Shown: piece after piece, positions 51,710 through 61,786 of the stretch
Numbering within the stretch: position 1 is the first letter of the stretch
How the letters are laid out: each line of letters starts with the position of its first letter
Assembly: GCF_900607235.1 (NCBI RefSeq)
Contig: NZ_LR027851.1
Location: 124,001 to 188,000 of the forward strand
From: Olivibacter jilunii
GTDB lineage: Bacteria > Bacteroidota > Bacteroidia > Sphingobacteriales > Sphingobacteriaceae
Direction: 5' to 3'
Length of the DNA: 64,000 nucleotides
Notes under the pieces: generated by a model
Seen by the model: the letters and a program-made list of their open reading frames with translations, nothing else
What the model was told of the DNA's origin: nothing
Databases searched by the model: none
Position numbers and translations under genes: made by a program

Positions 51710-54700
51710 ATGGATCGATTAAAAATAGAAAAGCTTACCAATAGGCTAAAGCACTTCCTATGGATAAGCCTGATGCTAGTACATATGCATCAACTTGCAG
51801 CTCAACAGACAAGCGTTAACGGAAAAGTGACTGATCAAGTAGGACAGGCACTGTCCGGTGTAAGTGTATCCGTTAAAGGGGCATCTTTGGCAACGATGAC
51901 GGACGAAAAGGGCCGGTTTGCATTGAATGGCGTCCAAACAAACGCAACCTTAAAATTCACGTATGTAGGTTACAAAACACAAGAACTAGGCTTAAACGGG
52001 AGACATAACCTGTCAGTAACCCTGATAGCTGAAAGTACCGCTTTAGACGAGATTGTTGTTATAGGTTACGGAGCGGTGGCAAAAAGTGATCTCACCGGTT
52101 CTGTGTCTTCCGTAAAGGCAGAAGATTTGACAAAAGGTGTAAATGTTAATATGCAGCAAGCTTTACAGGGAAGAACGCCAGGCGTGCAGATCTACCAAAA
52201 AAGTGGCGAGCCTGGTGCAGCAATGAGTGTACAAATCCGTGGTATCACTTCCATCACCGGAAATAACGCTCCCTTATATGTGATTGACGGAATGCCCGTG
52301 AATGATGCAGCTGCTATTGGCACAGCCGGTGTAGGAGGAGCGACGAACAATCCGAATAACCGTACACCACTAAACGCTCTTAACCCGGCAGACATCGCCT
52401 CGATCGAAATATTAAAGGACGCTTCTGCAACAGCTATCTATGGCTCACGTGGAGCTAATGGCGTCGTGTTAATTACCACCAAAAAGGGGAAAGCAGGGAA
52501 AATTGCGGTTACTTATGACGCGAGTTACGGACAACAGCAGGTTGCCAAAACACAACGCTATATGACTGCTGAAGAATATACCTCTGCCGTTAATGGCATC
52601 ATTCAAGAAGGACAGTTGAACGGCAGCGTATATCAACCCGTAGAGGCGAGCACTTACAATACCGATTGGCAGGACCTCTTATTGAAAAACGCACCCATAC
52701 AAAGTCATGATGTGTCTTTTAGCGGTGGAAATGAGCTTACCAAGTTTCACATTTCGGCAGGCTATTTTGATCAAGAAGGGGTAATGTTGAACTCATCTAC
52801 CAAGCGTTATAATGCGCGAGTTAATCTGGAAACGGGTGTGGCATCGAAGTATAACGTAGGCATTAACCTCGCCACGGCCTATATCAAAGACCACTACAAT
52901 GCAAACGGAACCGGATTAAATGATAATGCCAGTGCGCTTTATATGGCACAGAATTATGATCCAACAGTACCTCCTTACAATTCGGATGGGTCCTATTATC
53001 GTTCCCCTTTAATGGCGCCAATGGATAATCCGTTAGCCGTAATTAATGGGCAATATTCAGTAGGAGATACCTATCGTACCTTTGGAAACCTTTATGCTGA
53101 ATATTTTATTCTTCCATCCTTATCAGCAAAGGCAAGATTAGGAGCCGATATCAATATTTCACAGCGTAATTTCTGGATTGATCCTTCTACTCTAACCGGC
53201 GCTTCCTATAATGGTTATGCTGATGCCCGTGATGGAAAACGAACTTATTATTTAGTGGAGGGTACGTTGAACTACAATAAAACTTTCGGAAAGCATAATT
53301 TGTCTGCAGTGGTCGGTTCAACTTACGAACGTTATACTTCTAGCTCACTCATCGCCAATTCACGGGATTTTGCTTTACCGGATTTAACCTATTTCGGTAT
53401 CGGATCAGGAGATGCAATGCTGAATGGGGTGGGGAACGGAGCGCAGGAAAATATTTTATTGTCCTACCTCGGACGGGTAAACTACTCCTATGCCGGTAAA
53501 TATTTGTTCACCGGATCGATACGTGCCGACGGCTCGGCTCGGTTCGGTCCGGAGCATCGCTTCGGGTATTTCCCTTCTGCGGCAATTGCTTGGAAAATGA
53601 AGCAAGAAGATTTTTTGAAGAACATGAACCTTATAGATGACTTGAAGTTTAGAGCTAGTTATGGCGCTACCGGCAACCAACCTAATGTAAATTACCTTTA
53701 TTATTCAACCTATGCTGCAGGAAGAGTTGCCGTTTTTGATGGAGAGAAAGTAACCAGTATCGCCCCTACGAGAAGCTCAAATCCGTACTTAAGATGGGAA
53801 TCTGCCCATCAGGTCGACATTGGGTTGGATTTTGCCTTTTTCAGTTCTAAACTTTCTGGAAGCATCGACTATTATAACCGAAAAACTTCCAACCTTCTGT
53901 ATAACGTTCCTCAACCTTTAAGTTCAGGTTTCGCTGGTCGGACAGAAAATGTGGGTAGTATGCGCAATACAGGAATGGAGTTTTCGGTTAATGGTGTAAT
54001 TGTTGAAAGCGAGGATTTAAAGGTAGATGCCAATTTTAATATTACAACGTTAAAAAATAGGGTGTTGAGCTTAGGAAATGTCGAACAATTTATCGGCTCA
54101 GGTCCTGGAAATATCGGTCAGTATAGCATATTAAAACCGGGAGAGTCAATGGGCTCGTTTTATGGTTACATCGTGGATGGCGTTTGGCAAGAAGGGGACG
54201 ATTTTTCGCTAGCTCAACCGGGTGTTAGACCCGGTGATCTGAAATACAGGGACTTCGATAACAACAAAATCATCAATGCAGATGATCGCGTCATCTTAGG
54301 TAAATCGTTGCCAGACTTCTTTTATGGTTTTAACGCCAACATGCGCTACAAAAAACTAGCTTTATCTATTTTTTTAGAAGGCTCAAAAGGAGCTAAGATG
54401 CTCAATAGTAGTCTGGTAGATTCTTATTATGCTGTTGATTTTCGCCGTAATAAACTGGCTGAGCTATATCTTAACCGATGGACAGCAGCCAATCCAAGTA
54501 ACGAGTATCCCTCTTTTATTCCGGGTGATGTACAGGGTGCCAGACAAATAACGAATAAAACCGTAGAAGACGCATCTTATCTACGTATACAATCCGTTCG
54601 CTTATCTTATCAGATCCCTTTACCTGAAAAACTATTTATTCGCAAGGCAACGGTATTTGTTAACGGACAGAACTTATACACGTTTACCAGCTATTCAGGA

Positions 54701-54805
54701 GTAGACCCTGCGGTTAATGCAATCGGAGATGATATCCTGCGGGTAGATTATAATTCATACCCACTTACAAGGACATTTACGGCGGGGATTAATGTGCAGT
54801 TTTAG
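51710..54805 (+). CDS. SusC/RagA-family TonB-linked glycan transporter (second locus)
   Basis: A 1031-residue outer-membrane transporter. Seen: a signal peptide ending LAAQ, a CarboxypepD_reg domain (about 35-110), LDEIVVIGYGAVAKS, a plug with APLYVIDGMPVNDA and IEILKDASATAIYGSRGANG, and a barrel ending in INVQF. It differs clearly from the first locus's SusC, so a different ligand is likely. SusD follows after about 40 bases, and a short CCCACC/GGTGGG hairpin lies ahead of it after the sulfatase gene. Confidence 0.95.
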   Translation: MDRLKIEKLTNRLKHFLWISLMLVHMHQLAAQQTSVNGKVTDQVGQALSGVSVSVKGASLATMTDEKGRFALNGVQTNATLKFTYVGYKTQELGLNGRHNLSVTLIAESTALDEIVVIGYGAVAKSDLTGSVSSVKAEDLTKGVNVNMQQALQGRTPGVQIYQKSGEPGAAMSVQIRGITSITGNNAPLYVIDGMPVNDAAAIGTAGVGGATNNPNNRTPLNALNPADIASIEILKDASATAIYGSRGANGVVLITTKKGKAGKIAVTYDASYGQQQVAKTQRYMTAEEYTSAVNGIIQEGQLNGSVYQPVEASTYNTDWQDLLLKNAPIQSHDVSFSGGNELTKFHISAGYFDQEGVMLNSSTKRYNARVNLETGVASKYNVGINLATAYIKDHYNANGTGLNDNASALYMAQNYDPTVPPYNSDGSYYRSPLMAPMDNPLAVINGQYSVGDTYRTFGNLYAEYFILPSLSAKARLGADINISQRNFWIDPSTLTGASYNGYADARDGKRTYYLVEGTLNYNKTFGKHNLSAVVGSTYERYTSSSLIANSRDFALPDLTYFGIGSGDAMLNGVGNGAQENILLSYLGRVNYSYAGKYLFTGSIRADGSARFGPEHRFGYFPSAAIAWKMKQEDFLKNMNLIDDLKFRASYGATGNQPNVNYLYYSTYAAGRVAVFDGEKVTSIAPTRSSNPYLRWESAHQVDIGLDFAFFSSKLSGSIDYYNRKTSNLLYNVPQPLSSGFAGRTENVGSMRNTGMEFSVNGVIVESEDLKVDANFNITTLKNRVLSLGNVEQFIGSGPGNIGQYSILKPGESMGSFYGYIVDGVWQEGDDFSLAQPGVRPGDLKYRDFDNNKIINADDRVILGKSLPDFFYGFNANMRYKKLALSIFLEGSKGAKMLNSSLVDSYYAVDFRRNKLAELYLNRWTAANPSNEYPSFIPGDVQGARQITNKTVEDASYLRIQSVRLSYQIPLPEKLFIRKATVFVNGQNLYTFTSYSGVDPAVNAIGDDILRVDYNSYPLTRTFTAGINVQF

Positions 54806-54844
54806 TTTGGTAAGTATGTAAATATATTTTTTATAGAAAAATTT

Positions 54845-56323
54845 ATGCAGATGAAAAAAATCACTCAATATATTACATTGTTGCTTTTGGGAAGCCTTTC
54901 GTCCTGTAGCGATGTATTAGATGTAACGCCGAATTCTGAATTTGCACCAGGCAACGTGCTCACAACAGAAGCTGGTATCAAGTCACTTTTATTTTCCGCC
55001 TATGCGCAACAACAAACGCAGCAGAATTCGCGCTTTATTATTAACGATTCGGAGGTATGCACTGATATGGCTTTCAATTCGGGCGGAGCAGAAAACGGAC
55101 AATTATTACACTTAATTAATTTTAGCTGGGAGCCTACTTTAGGTACTTTTGAAGGTGATATGTGGGCACCGAATTACCGCTGTATCCGCGACGCTAATGG
55201 AGTAATTGAAAATATAGAGGGGGTAAATGCTTCGGAAGAAAGTAAGAAATTGATTCTAGCGGAAGCGCGCGCACTGCGTGCACAGGCTTTTGCTATTTTA
55301 TATAATTTCTTTGGGCCGGTACCTCTTCGCCTTTCCACTGAACAAACAGGCGATTTAGCAAGAGCAACTGAGGAAGAAATAAAAAACTTCATCGAATCAG
55401 AATTTCTTGCAGCGATCCCCGATCTACCGGATCCAGGACAGGAGGAAGCCTTTGGTCGCTTCAATAAAGGAAACGCAAGCGGTATTTTGGCAAAGTTTTA
55501 CTTAAATACTAAGCAATGGCAAAAAGCGGCAGATGCTTGTAAAACCATTATTGATTTTAATTACTATAGCATCGGTCAATATGCCTTTAAAGATCTTTTT
55601 CGAGTAGAAAACGAAGGAATGAACAACCGCGAAATGCTATTAGTATTACCTTGTCGTAATGAAGTAGATTTCGGAAACTGGTTTATGGCCGGAGCCCTTC
55701 CGCCAAATTTTAAAAGCACAGCTCAACTTCCTGAGTTTGTTTACCAGGCATCTATGTCTAACTTCGCAACCCAATACCGTTTAAGGACCGCCTTTGTAAA
55801 TAGTATGGCGGAAAACGACCAGCGGCGTACGTTGATCTGTACCAGTTATGTAAATAATAACAACGTAACAGTAAATATACTCAATGACGACAATGCCCGA
55901 AGCTTTAAATATTGGGATAACAGCACCATCGGAAATAACAGCGGAAACGACGTGCCTGTATTGCGCTACGCAGATATTTTATTATCGCGTGCAGAAGCGT
56001 TGAATGAGCTATCCGGGCCCTCGGAAGAAGCATTTGCACTTATTAATCAGATACGTAAAAGAGCCGGTTTGCCCGATTTAACACTTACCGAAGCAGGGAC
56101 GAAAGAACTTTTCAGAGAAGCTCTGTTTAAAGAGAGAGGCTGGGAATTTATCTCTGAAGGTAAAAGGAGGGAAGATTTAATCAGACAAGGAACCTTCTTG
56201 TCGTCGGCAATAGCAAGAGGGGTGTCAGCTACTTTAGCAACGCCAGATAAACTTCTATTCCCCATTCCACAATCCGAAATCCAAGCGAATAAACTTTGCG
56301 TACAGAACAAGGGGTATAATTAG
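54845..56323 (+). CDS. SusD/RagB-family lipoprotein (second locus)
   Basis: A 492-residue surface glycan-binding lipoprotein. Seen: a lipoprotein signal with lipobox SLSSC (Cys21), the SusD block AEARALRAQAFAILYNFFG, RYADILLSRAEALNEL, and the end GWEFISEGKRREDLIRQG followed by LLFPIPQSEI. A second ATG two codons in (base 54851) is equally likely as the start. It pairs with the SusC upstream. Confidence 0.94.
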   Translation: MQMKKITQYITLLLLGSLSSCSDVLDVTPNSEFAPGNVLTTEAGIKSLLFSAYAQQQTQQNSRFIINDSEVCTDMAFNSGGAENGQLLHLINFSWEPTLGTFEGDMWAPNYRCIRDANGVIENIEGVNASEESKKLILAEARALRAQAFAILYNFFGPVPLRLSTEQTGDLARATEEEIKNFIESEFLAAIPDLPDPGQEEAFGRFNKGNASGILAKFYLNTKQWQKAADACKTIIDFNYYSIGQYAFKDLFRVENEGMNNREMLLVLPCRNEVDFGNWFMAGALPPNFKSTAQLPEFVYQASMSNFATQYRLRTAFVNSMAENDQRRTLICTSYVNNNNVTVNILNDDNARSFKYWDNSTIGNNSGNDVPVLRYADILLSRAEALNELSGPSEEAFALINQIRKRAGLPDLTLTEAGTKELFREALFKERGWEFISEGKRREDLIRQGTFLSSAIARGVSATLATPDKLLFPIPQSEIQANKLCVQNKGYN

Positions 56324-56350
56324 AGATTTTATTAACACACTAAGACGGCT

Positions 56351-57508
56351 ATGTTAACCAAACGGATAAAATTCATACTCCTTATATTATGTTTAAGCTA
56401 TTGCATTGGTCACGCTCAAAACCGGAGCAAGCGTCAATCTTTCAGTAATCCTTGCGCACCCGTGGGAGATCCATTGCTTACAGTTCCTCCAACCGTAAAA
56501 CCATTGTTAGACGTATGGATGCGTGATACTTATGTGATGCTCGGACCTGACGGGAATTATTATTTAACCGGAACAACCGCCTCCCCGGGGAGGCGGTTTG
56601 CCGGACAAGTGCATTGCTGGGACTATAATGATGGTCTATATTTATGGCGTTCACCAGACCTTAAGAACTGGGAATCAATGGGTAGAATTTGGTCGTTCGA
56701 CGAGAATGCCGCTACCTGGCAGAGGGTTGGTAAACCCATCAAAAAGGGATCAGTATCCCTAAACGGCGATCCCCTTGATTCAATGTATCGAGCCGTATGG
56801 GCGCCTGAATTACACTATATAAAAAGCAAGAAGAAATGGTTGCTCATTGCCTGTTTAAATGGTAATCAGGGATCTTTCGTTTTAGAGAGTATTTCAGGAA
56901 AACCGGAAGGGCCTTATCGCAATATCAAAGGAAATGAACAGCATGCTATTTTCGATAACATTGACCTCAGCGCCTTCGAAGATGAGGACGGTGAGGTTTA
57001 TCTCGTCGGTCATGATCATTATATCGCTCGTATGAAGAATGATCTGAGTGATATCGCGGAGCCTTTTAAGCAACTTAAAGAAACACCTTATGCTAAAGAA
57101 CCTTATATCGAAGGCGTGTGGTTGACCAAGCATCATGGCAAATACCAGTTATTACAAACGGTATGGTCTGTACCGCTTTCCAATGGTCGCTATACATATT
57201 TAAGAAAGGAAACACCCGGTGAACAATTACATAGCTATGATGTGGTCGTGGCAGAATCGGATTATATTTACGGACCTTACGGACCGCGATACCCCGCTAT
57301 TTTGGAAGGAGGACATAATAATCTGTTTCAGGATAAAAGCGGCCATTGGTGGTCAACCATCTTTTTTAATCCACGCGGCGCTATGGGTAAGAAATTCTCC
57401 CAAACCTGCCGCCCCGCTCTTGTGCCTGTAAAGTGGGAAGACAATCGACTAAAACCTGATATTAAAGCCGCAGCCGATTTCTATTCAACCGTTAATTCAG
57501 AGAAATGA
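56351..57508 (+). CDS. Secreted glycoside hydrolase family 43-type enzyme (second locus)
   Basis: A 385-residue exported propeller enzyme. Signal peptide ends near IGHAQ. The GH43-type triad is readable as Asp59 in MRDTYVMLG, Asp205 in NIDLSAFEDEDG and Glu254 in YIEGVWL. No accessory domain follows. It begins 27 bases after susD and is followed by a sulfatase about 107 bases on, so it likely acts on a desulfated or sulfated oligosaccharide. Family activities vary (arabinosidase, xylosidase, galactosidase). Confidence 0.85.
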   Translation: MLTKRIKFILLILCLSYCIGHAQNRSKRQSFSNPCAPVGDPLLTVPPTVKPLLDVWMRDTYVMLGPDGNYYLTGTTASPGRRFAGQVHCWDYNDGLYLWRSPDLKNWESMGRIWSFDENAATWQRVGKPIKKGSVSLNGDPLDSMYRAVWAPELHYIKSKKKWLLIACLNGNQGSFVLESISGKPEGPYRNIKGNEQHAIFDNIDLSAFEDEDGEVYLVGHDHYIARMKNDLSDIAEPFKQLKETPYAKEPYIEGVWLTKHHGKYQLLQTVWSVPLSNGRYTYLRKETPGEQLHSYDVVVAESDYIYGPYGPRYPAILEGGHNNLFQDKSGHWWSTIFFNPRGAMGKKFSQTCRPALVPVKWEDNRLKPDIKAAADFYSTVNSEK

Positions 57509-57615
57509 TGAACAGCAAGGATGCTTATTTGTTTCTGCTAAAAGCAGGCTTGGTTTAAAGATAACCTGGAGAATATGAATTTTTACTATTAGGCATTGAT
57601 TTTCATTCAAAGAAG

Positions 57616-59136
57616 ATGATAAAAAATATCTTTTACACCCTTGTCATCCCGATTGTATTCAGCTCTTGCCAGCAAAAGAACACTTCGCCGGTAAAAAAGC
57701 CCAATATCATTATTATTTATGCAGACGATCTTGGCTATGGTGATTTAAGTTGCTATGGAGCAAGCGCAGTGCAAACAACCCATATAGATAGACTGGCAGC
57801 GGAAGGCTTACGTTTCACCAATGCCTATTCCGAGGCTTCAACCTGTACACCGTCACGTTATGCGATGCTGACGGGAAGATATGCTTTTCGAAACGACGCG
57901 GCCATTTTGCCCGGTGATGCACCTCTGATTATTGAACCCGATCGTGAAACCTTGGCGTCGATGTTGAAGAAGGCTGGCTATACTGCAGGCGTAGTTGGTA
58001 AGTGGCACTTAGGTTTGGGCAACGGAAGTCCGGATTGGAATGCGGACATAAAGCCTGGGCCCTTGGAGATAGGTTTTGATTATAGTTTTTTATTACCAGC
58101 CACGGCTGATCGTGTGCCTACGGTATATGTAGAAAATAGTCGTGTTGTTGATTTAGACCATCGAGATCCGATCCAGGTGGATTATAATAAAAAAATAGGA
58201 AAAGATCCAATTGGTCTCGAACATCCCAAAATGCTGAAGATGGCGGCTGACACCCAGCACAGCGGAACTATTGTTAACGGAGTCAGCCGTATAGGTTATA
58301 TGACGGGCGGGCATCAAGCTTATTGGAAAGATGAAGATTTTGCTGACGTATTTACGGATAAGGCGAAAGCGTTTATCCATCAACATCAGAATGAGCCCTT
58401 TTTTCTCTATTATGCACTGCCACATATTCATGTGCCACGTATGCCGAATAATAAATACGTGGGCACTACCAACATGGGACCTAGGGGAGACCTCATTGTT
58501 GAAATGGATGCCATGGTGGGGGAGATTATGAAAACGCTGAAAGATTTAAATCTCGATAAAAACACATTCGTCATTTTCAGTAGCGATAATGGGCCGGTAC
58601 TTGACGATGGTTATGGCGATCATGCAGAAGAATTGATTGGCAACCATAAGCCGGCCGGTATATACCGAGGAGGGAAGTACAGCGCCTTCGAAGGCGGATT
58701 GCGGATGCCGATGATTGTTCGTTGGCCAAATGAGATACAGCCCGGAATTAGCGATGCGGTCATTAATCAGATCGATTTTTTTGCTTCCTTGGCAAACCTT
58801 ACCGGAGTTAAAATCGATCGAGAGACAATCGCACCTGATAGCGAAAACTTACTTGATGCATTAACGGGAAAGTCAAAGGAAGGGCGTCGCGTTATGTTAC
58901 AGGAATCGTTTACGATGGCTATTCGAAAGGAGAACTGGAAGTATATTGAACCGGTCTCCAAAAAAACACCCGATTGGTTGGATAATAAAACGGTTGAAAC
59001 GGGTCTGCAACAAGAGCCGCAGTTATATGATTTAAAGCACGATCCCCGGGAACAACGAAATTTAGCCGGCAAATATCCTGATAAAGTGGCTGAACTGGCT
59101 GGTAAGTTAAAAGAGATTATGGAAAAAAAGAATTAG
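57616..59136 (+). CDS. Lipoprotein type I sulfatase (second locus)
   Basis: A 506-residue sulfatase with a lipoprotein signal (lipobox FSSC, Cys18). Seen: NIIIIYADDLGYGDLSCYG for the metal site, the formylglycine motif CTPSR with Cys77, GKWHLGLGN, and SSDNGPVLDDGYGDHAEEL, the second metal site, followed by GIYRGGKYSAFEGG. It differs in subfamily look from the first sulfatase, so two sulfate positions may be removed. It is the last plus-strand gene of the locus. Confidence 0.93.
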   Translation: MIKNIFYTLVIPIVFSSCQQKNTSPVKKPNIIIIYADDLGYGDLSCYGASAVQTTHIDRLAAEGLRFTNAYSEASTCTPSRYAMLTGRYAFRNDAAILPGDAPLIIEPDRETLASMLKKAGYTAGVVGKWHLGLGNGSPDWNADIKPGPLEIGFDYSFLLPATADRVPTVYVENSRVVDLDHRDPIQVDYNKKIGKDPIGLEHPKMLKMAADTQHSGTIVNGVSRIGYMTGGHQAYWKDEDFADVFTDKAKAFIHQHQNEPFFLYYALPHIHVPRMPNNKYVGTTNMGPRGDLIVEMDAMVGEIMKTLKDLNLDKNTFVIFSSDNGPVLDDGYGDHAEELIGNHKPAGIYRGGKYSAFEGGLRMPMIVRWPNEIQPGISDAVINQIDFFASLANLTGVKIDRETIAPDSENLLDALTGKSKEGRRVMLQESFTMAIRKENWKYIEPVSKKTPDWLDNKTVETGLQQEPQLYDLKHDPREQRNLAGKYPDKVAELAGKLKEIMEKKN

Positions 59137-59167
59137 CATCACGGCTGTTTTTGATTTATTCGCCGAA

Positions 59168-60085
59168 TCAAAATAGCAGCAAGCACAATATAGGAACCAA
59201 AACAAGTGAAATGATAGAAGAAATCCCAACCAATAGGGCTGAATTCTTTTTTTCAGTTTCCAGAAAGGACGCGAAGACCACAAGGTTTGCAGCAATAGGA
59301 AAACTAGCAATCAGCCCCATTAATTTCGATTTATCATCGTCAAGTATTTGCATAAATTGTTTTTCAAGACATAACAACAGGACCAGAAGTACCGCGCCCG
59401 AGATGTAGCGCAAGCCTAATATTTTGGCAAAATTCCATAATCGTATCTGTTGGAAATTGATGTCCGCCAGCGTGAGGCCAATGATGAACATTCCGGAAGC
59501 CGAAACTGTCCAGCCTACCACATCGCCAATAAGTTCAGCTCTTTGAGGTAAGTTCACGCTAAACAAGTTCAATAGCACCGCGATAATACAGGCATACAGA
59601 GCAGGTATGCGAAAAACGTTTTTCGCAGCCTCTTTCACAGGAAGACCTTTCGTGCGCGATATCAGATAATAACCTATGGTGTCACCGTAAAATACATTGC
59701 CTACATACGCGCTGATAATTAATGGCATTTGTTCATTACCAAAAAGAGCCATTACAACCGGGATCCCAAACCATCCAATGTTATAGTAGGAAAAGCTACC
59801 TTTCAAAAGACTACCATTAAAATCTTTTGCTACAAAACGTTTACAGATAATAGCAGGTATATTCATTGCCAAGGCAAGAACAAAGATTATAGATCCAACC
59901 ACAGCGCTTTCCGATAGCTCGGCCTGGAGCATATTTTCAATGATAAGTAAGGGAATTAAAAGGTATAAAAGAATTTTTGAAATCCATTTACTGCCCAACT
60001 GCCATCTTTTTTTAGCAAAGAACCCAATAAGAATGAAGCCGTAGAGAGGTAGTACCTTGTTAAGAAGTTCTTGCAATAACTCCAT
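59168..60085 (-). CDS. AEC-family transporter (auxin efflux carrier type)
   Basis: A 305-residue membrane protein with about ten hydrophobic segments in two five-helix halves. Seen: LLNKVLPLYGFILIGFFAKK at the start, the first-half block SYYNIGWFGIPVVMALFG with the conserved N-x-G-F/Y-x-G-x-P pattern, and ASFPIAANLVVFASFLE in the second half. AEC proteins export or exchange organic anions such as malate, malonate or auxin. Its start codon overlaps the stop of the FAD protein by one base (base 60085), so the two are one translation-coupled unit. Confidence 0.9.
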   Translation of the reverse strand: MELLQELLNKVLPLYGFILIGFFAKKRWQLGSKWISKILLYLLIPLLIIENMLQAELSESAVVGSIIFVLALAMNIPAIICKRFVAKDFNGSLLKGSFSYYNIGWFGIPVVMALFGNEQMPLIISAYVGNVFYGDTIGYYLISRTKGLPVKEAAKNVFRIPALYACIIAVLLNLFSVNLPQRAELIGDVVGWTVSASGMFIIGLTLADINFQQIRLWNFAKILGLRYISGAVLLVLLLCLEKQFMQILDDDKSKLMGLIASFPIAANLVVFASFLETEKKNSALLVGISSIISLVLVPILCLLLF

Positions 60086-61608
60086 TATTGAAATTGACGA
60101 ATGAGATCATCCGTCAGGAGATCTGCTTGTTCCACATTAAACCATAACGAATTTACATCCAATTGCAATCCCGTAATCAGATGCCCAAGCGCGTAGAACG
60201 GCGTCCTTTCCTCTGATGAAACGTCTTTGACCCGCAGCGTATTCAGATCCACTATCAGTCCACCGGCGCCATACTCTTGAATATACTTTTTGCTTAATAA
60301 AGCTTGTAACAACTTTTGATCTTCCATCTTATGAATGACGCTCGCCGGTCCGGAGGCATTGATGACAAAGTCCGCTTTGTAGACTTGGCCGTCCTCCGTC
60401 TTCAATACAAATTTATTTCCTTTCCATTTGATGTCCTCGCTATTGCCGATAACCTCCAACTGATTTGATTTCAATAGGTTCATTATCTTAATGCCATTCT
60501 CCATGGGTACCGCATGCCGGTTAATGTCAAAATAGGGCTTTATCCATTTAACGAACAAAATTTTCTGATCAACGGGTAATAATTTCCATATAGCGTAAGT
60601 CTCTTCCCGTAAAGAATACAGAATATTTTGAAACAAACTGTCACCATTCATAGCTTGTCTTATGTCTTCTTCTAATAATTGAAGATGATTTTTATTGACT
60701 CGTTCTTCGGTCGCCCAGTCCAGCTTACGTTCAAGATAACCTTCTACTTCACTCCGAAATAGGCGTATTAAATCCTTAACTCGCAATGACCGGCGATTCT
60801 CGCGGATCAGGGTCTTGATAGTAGATAGCGTTAATACTTTTCGCTGAAATGGTTTTTCCGATGCCGATTGAACCCGCGGCAAAAGCCCTCTCAATGAAAA
60901 AAACGTAATCGGACCTTTATGCCCGTTTGCAACCAAAGTAATCAAAGCATCAATGGCTGTCAAACTACTACCCACAATACTTATCTTCGCATATTTATCC
61001 TTAATGGTTTGTATAATTCTTTTTGATGGCCAAGGTGAATCGATATACCTTTCCGAGCTCTTTAGGTTCTCAAACGTTGCTGCTTCAGGCGTGCCTGTCG
61101 CCAATATAACATAATCTACAGGGTAGCTATGATCAGAGGCCGATCTCAATATAACACGCTTATCTTTCTGCACTTCGGCATCAACGATTTCTACTTGCTG
61201 TTTACTCACCTCAATGCCCTTTTGCCGGGCTAGCTGCCAATACTCGTCCAGCATGGCCTGAACATACTTACCGTAAAGCATTCTCGGCGGGTAGGCATCG
61301 GGATGAGGACTTACTTGAGGGAATTCCTGCTCAATCCTGTCTTTATGATCATGCATCCATCGTACAAAATGCAATCGTTCTTGCGGAAACAATCCCATTA
61401 AACCAGCCTTTGTGTTTAATAAATGTCCTTCTTGTCCGGTTCCATAGGCCAAACCAGTGCCAAATTCACCTTTCTTTTCGAATAGTATAATCGAAAGTAT
61501 CTTGGACGGCTTGGTTATTATATATTTTAATACAAGTTGTATAAAGCAGGTAACACCACTGGCACCCGATCCGACAATGGCAACTGTCATTTTAAGCTTA
61601 TGATCCAT
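60085..61608 (-). CDS. FAD/NAD(P)-binding protein, oxidoreductase-like
   Basis: A 507-residue flavoprotein. Seen: the dinucleotide fold MTVAIVGSGASGVTCF, EFGTGLAYGTGQEGHLLNTKAG, an inner VGSSLTAIDALI second nucleotide fold, and VINASGPASVIHKM near the end. This matches the FAD-NAD(P)-binding domain family seen beside lysine/ornithine N-hydroxylase-like proteins and in amino acid metabolism; the reaction is unknown. The start at M1 or at the ATG six codons in are both possible. It is encoded directly ahead of the AEC transporter, so its product or substrate may be the anion exported. Confidence 0.83.
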   Translation of the reverse strand: MDHKLKMTVAIVGSGASGVTCFIQLVLKYIITKPSKILSIILFEKKGEFGTGLAYGTGQEGHLLNTKAGLMGLFPQERLHFVRWMHDHKDRIEQEFPQVSPHPDAYPPRMLYGKYVQAMLDEYWQLARQKGIEVSKQQVEIVDAEVQKDKRVILRSASDHSYPVDYVILATGTPEAATFENLKSSERYIDSPWPSKRIIQTIKDKYAKISIVGSSLTAIDALITLVANGHKGPITFFSLRGLLPRVQSASEKPFQRKVLTLSTIKTLIRENRRSLRVKDLIRLFRSEVEGYLERKLDWATEERVNKNHLQLLEEDIRQAMNGDSLFQNILYSLREETYAIWKLLPVDQKILFVKWIKPYFDINRHAVPMENGIKIMNLLKSNQLEVIGNSEDIKWKGNKFVLKTEDGQVYKADFVINASGPASVIHKMEDQKLLQALLSKKYIQEYGAGGLIVDLNTLRVKDVSSEERTPFYALGHLITGLQLDVNSLWFNVEQADLLTDDLIRQFQ

Positions 61609-61786
61609 ATGACTTAATAAACGTCGTCCAATCCATATTGTTTAGCACTTCAAGGTAAGCCTTCATATGCGTGTCGAACAACAGAGTTGGCAAGGGACAG
61701 CAACTAAAGACGTTTTTATCCAGCATAGATCATAACATAAACATCTTTGCCCGATACTTGTTGATTGAGTATCATGTTTATATCAA

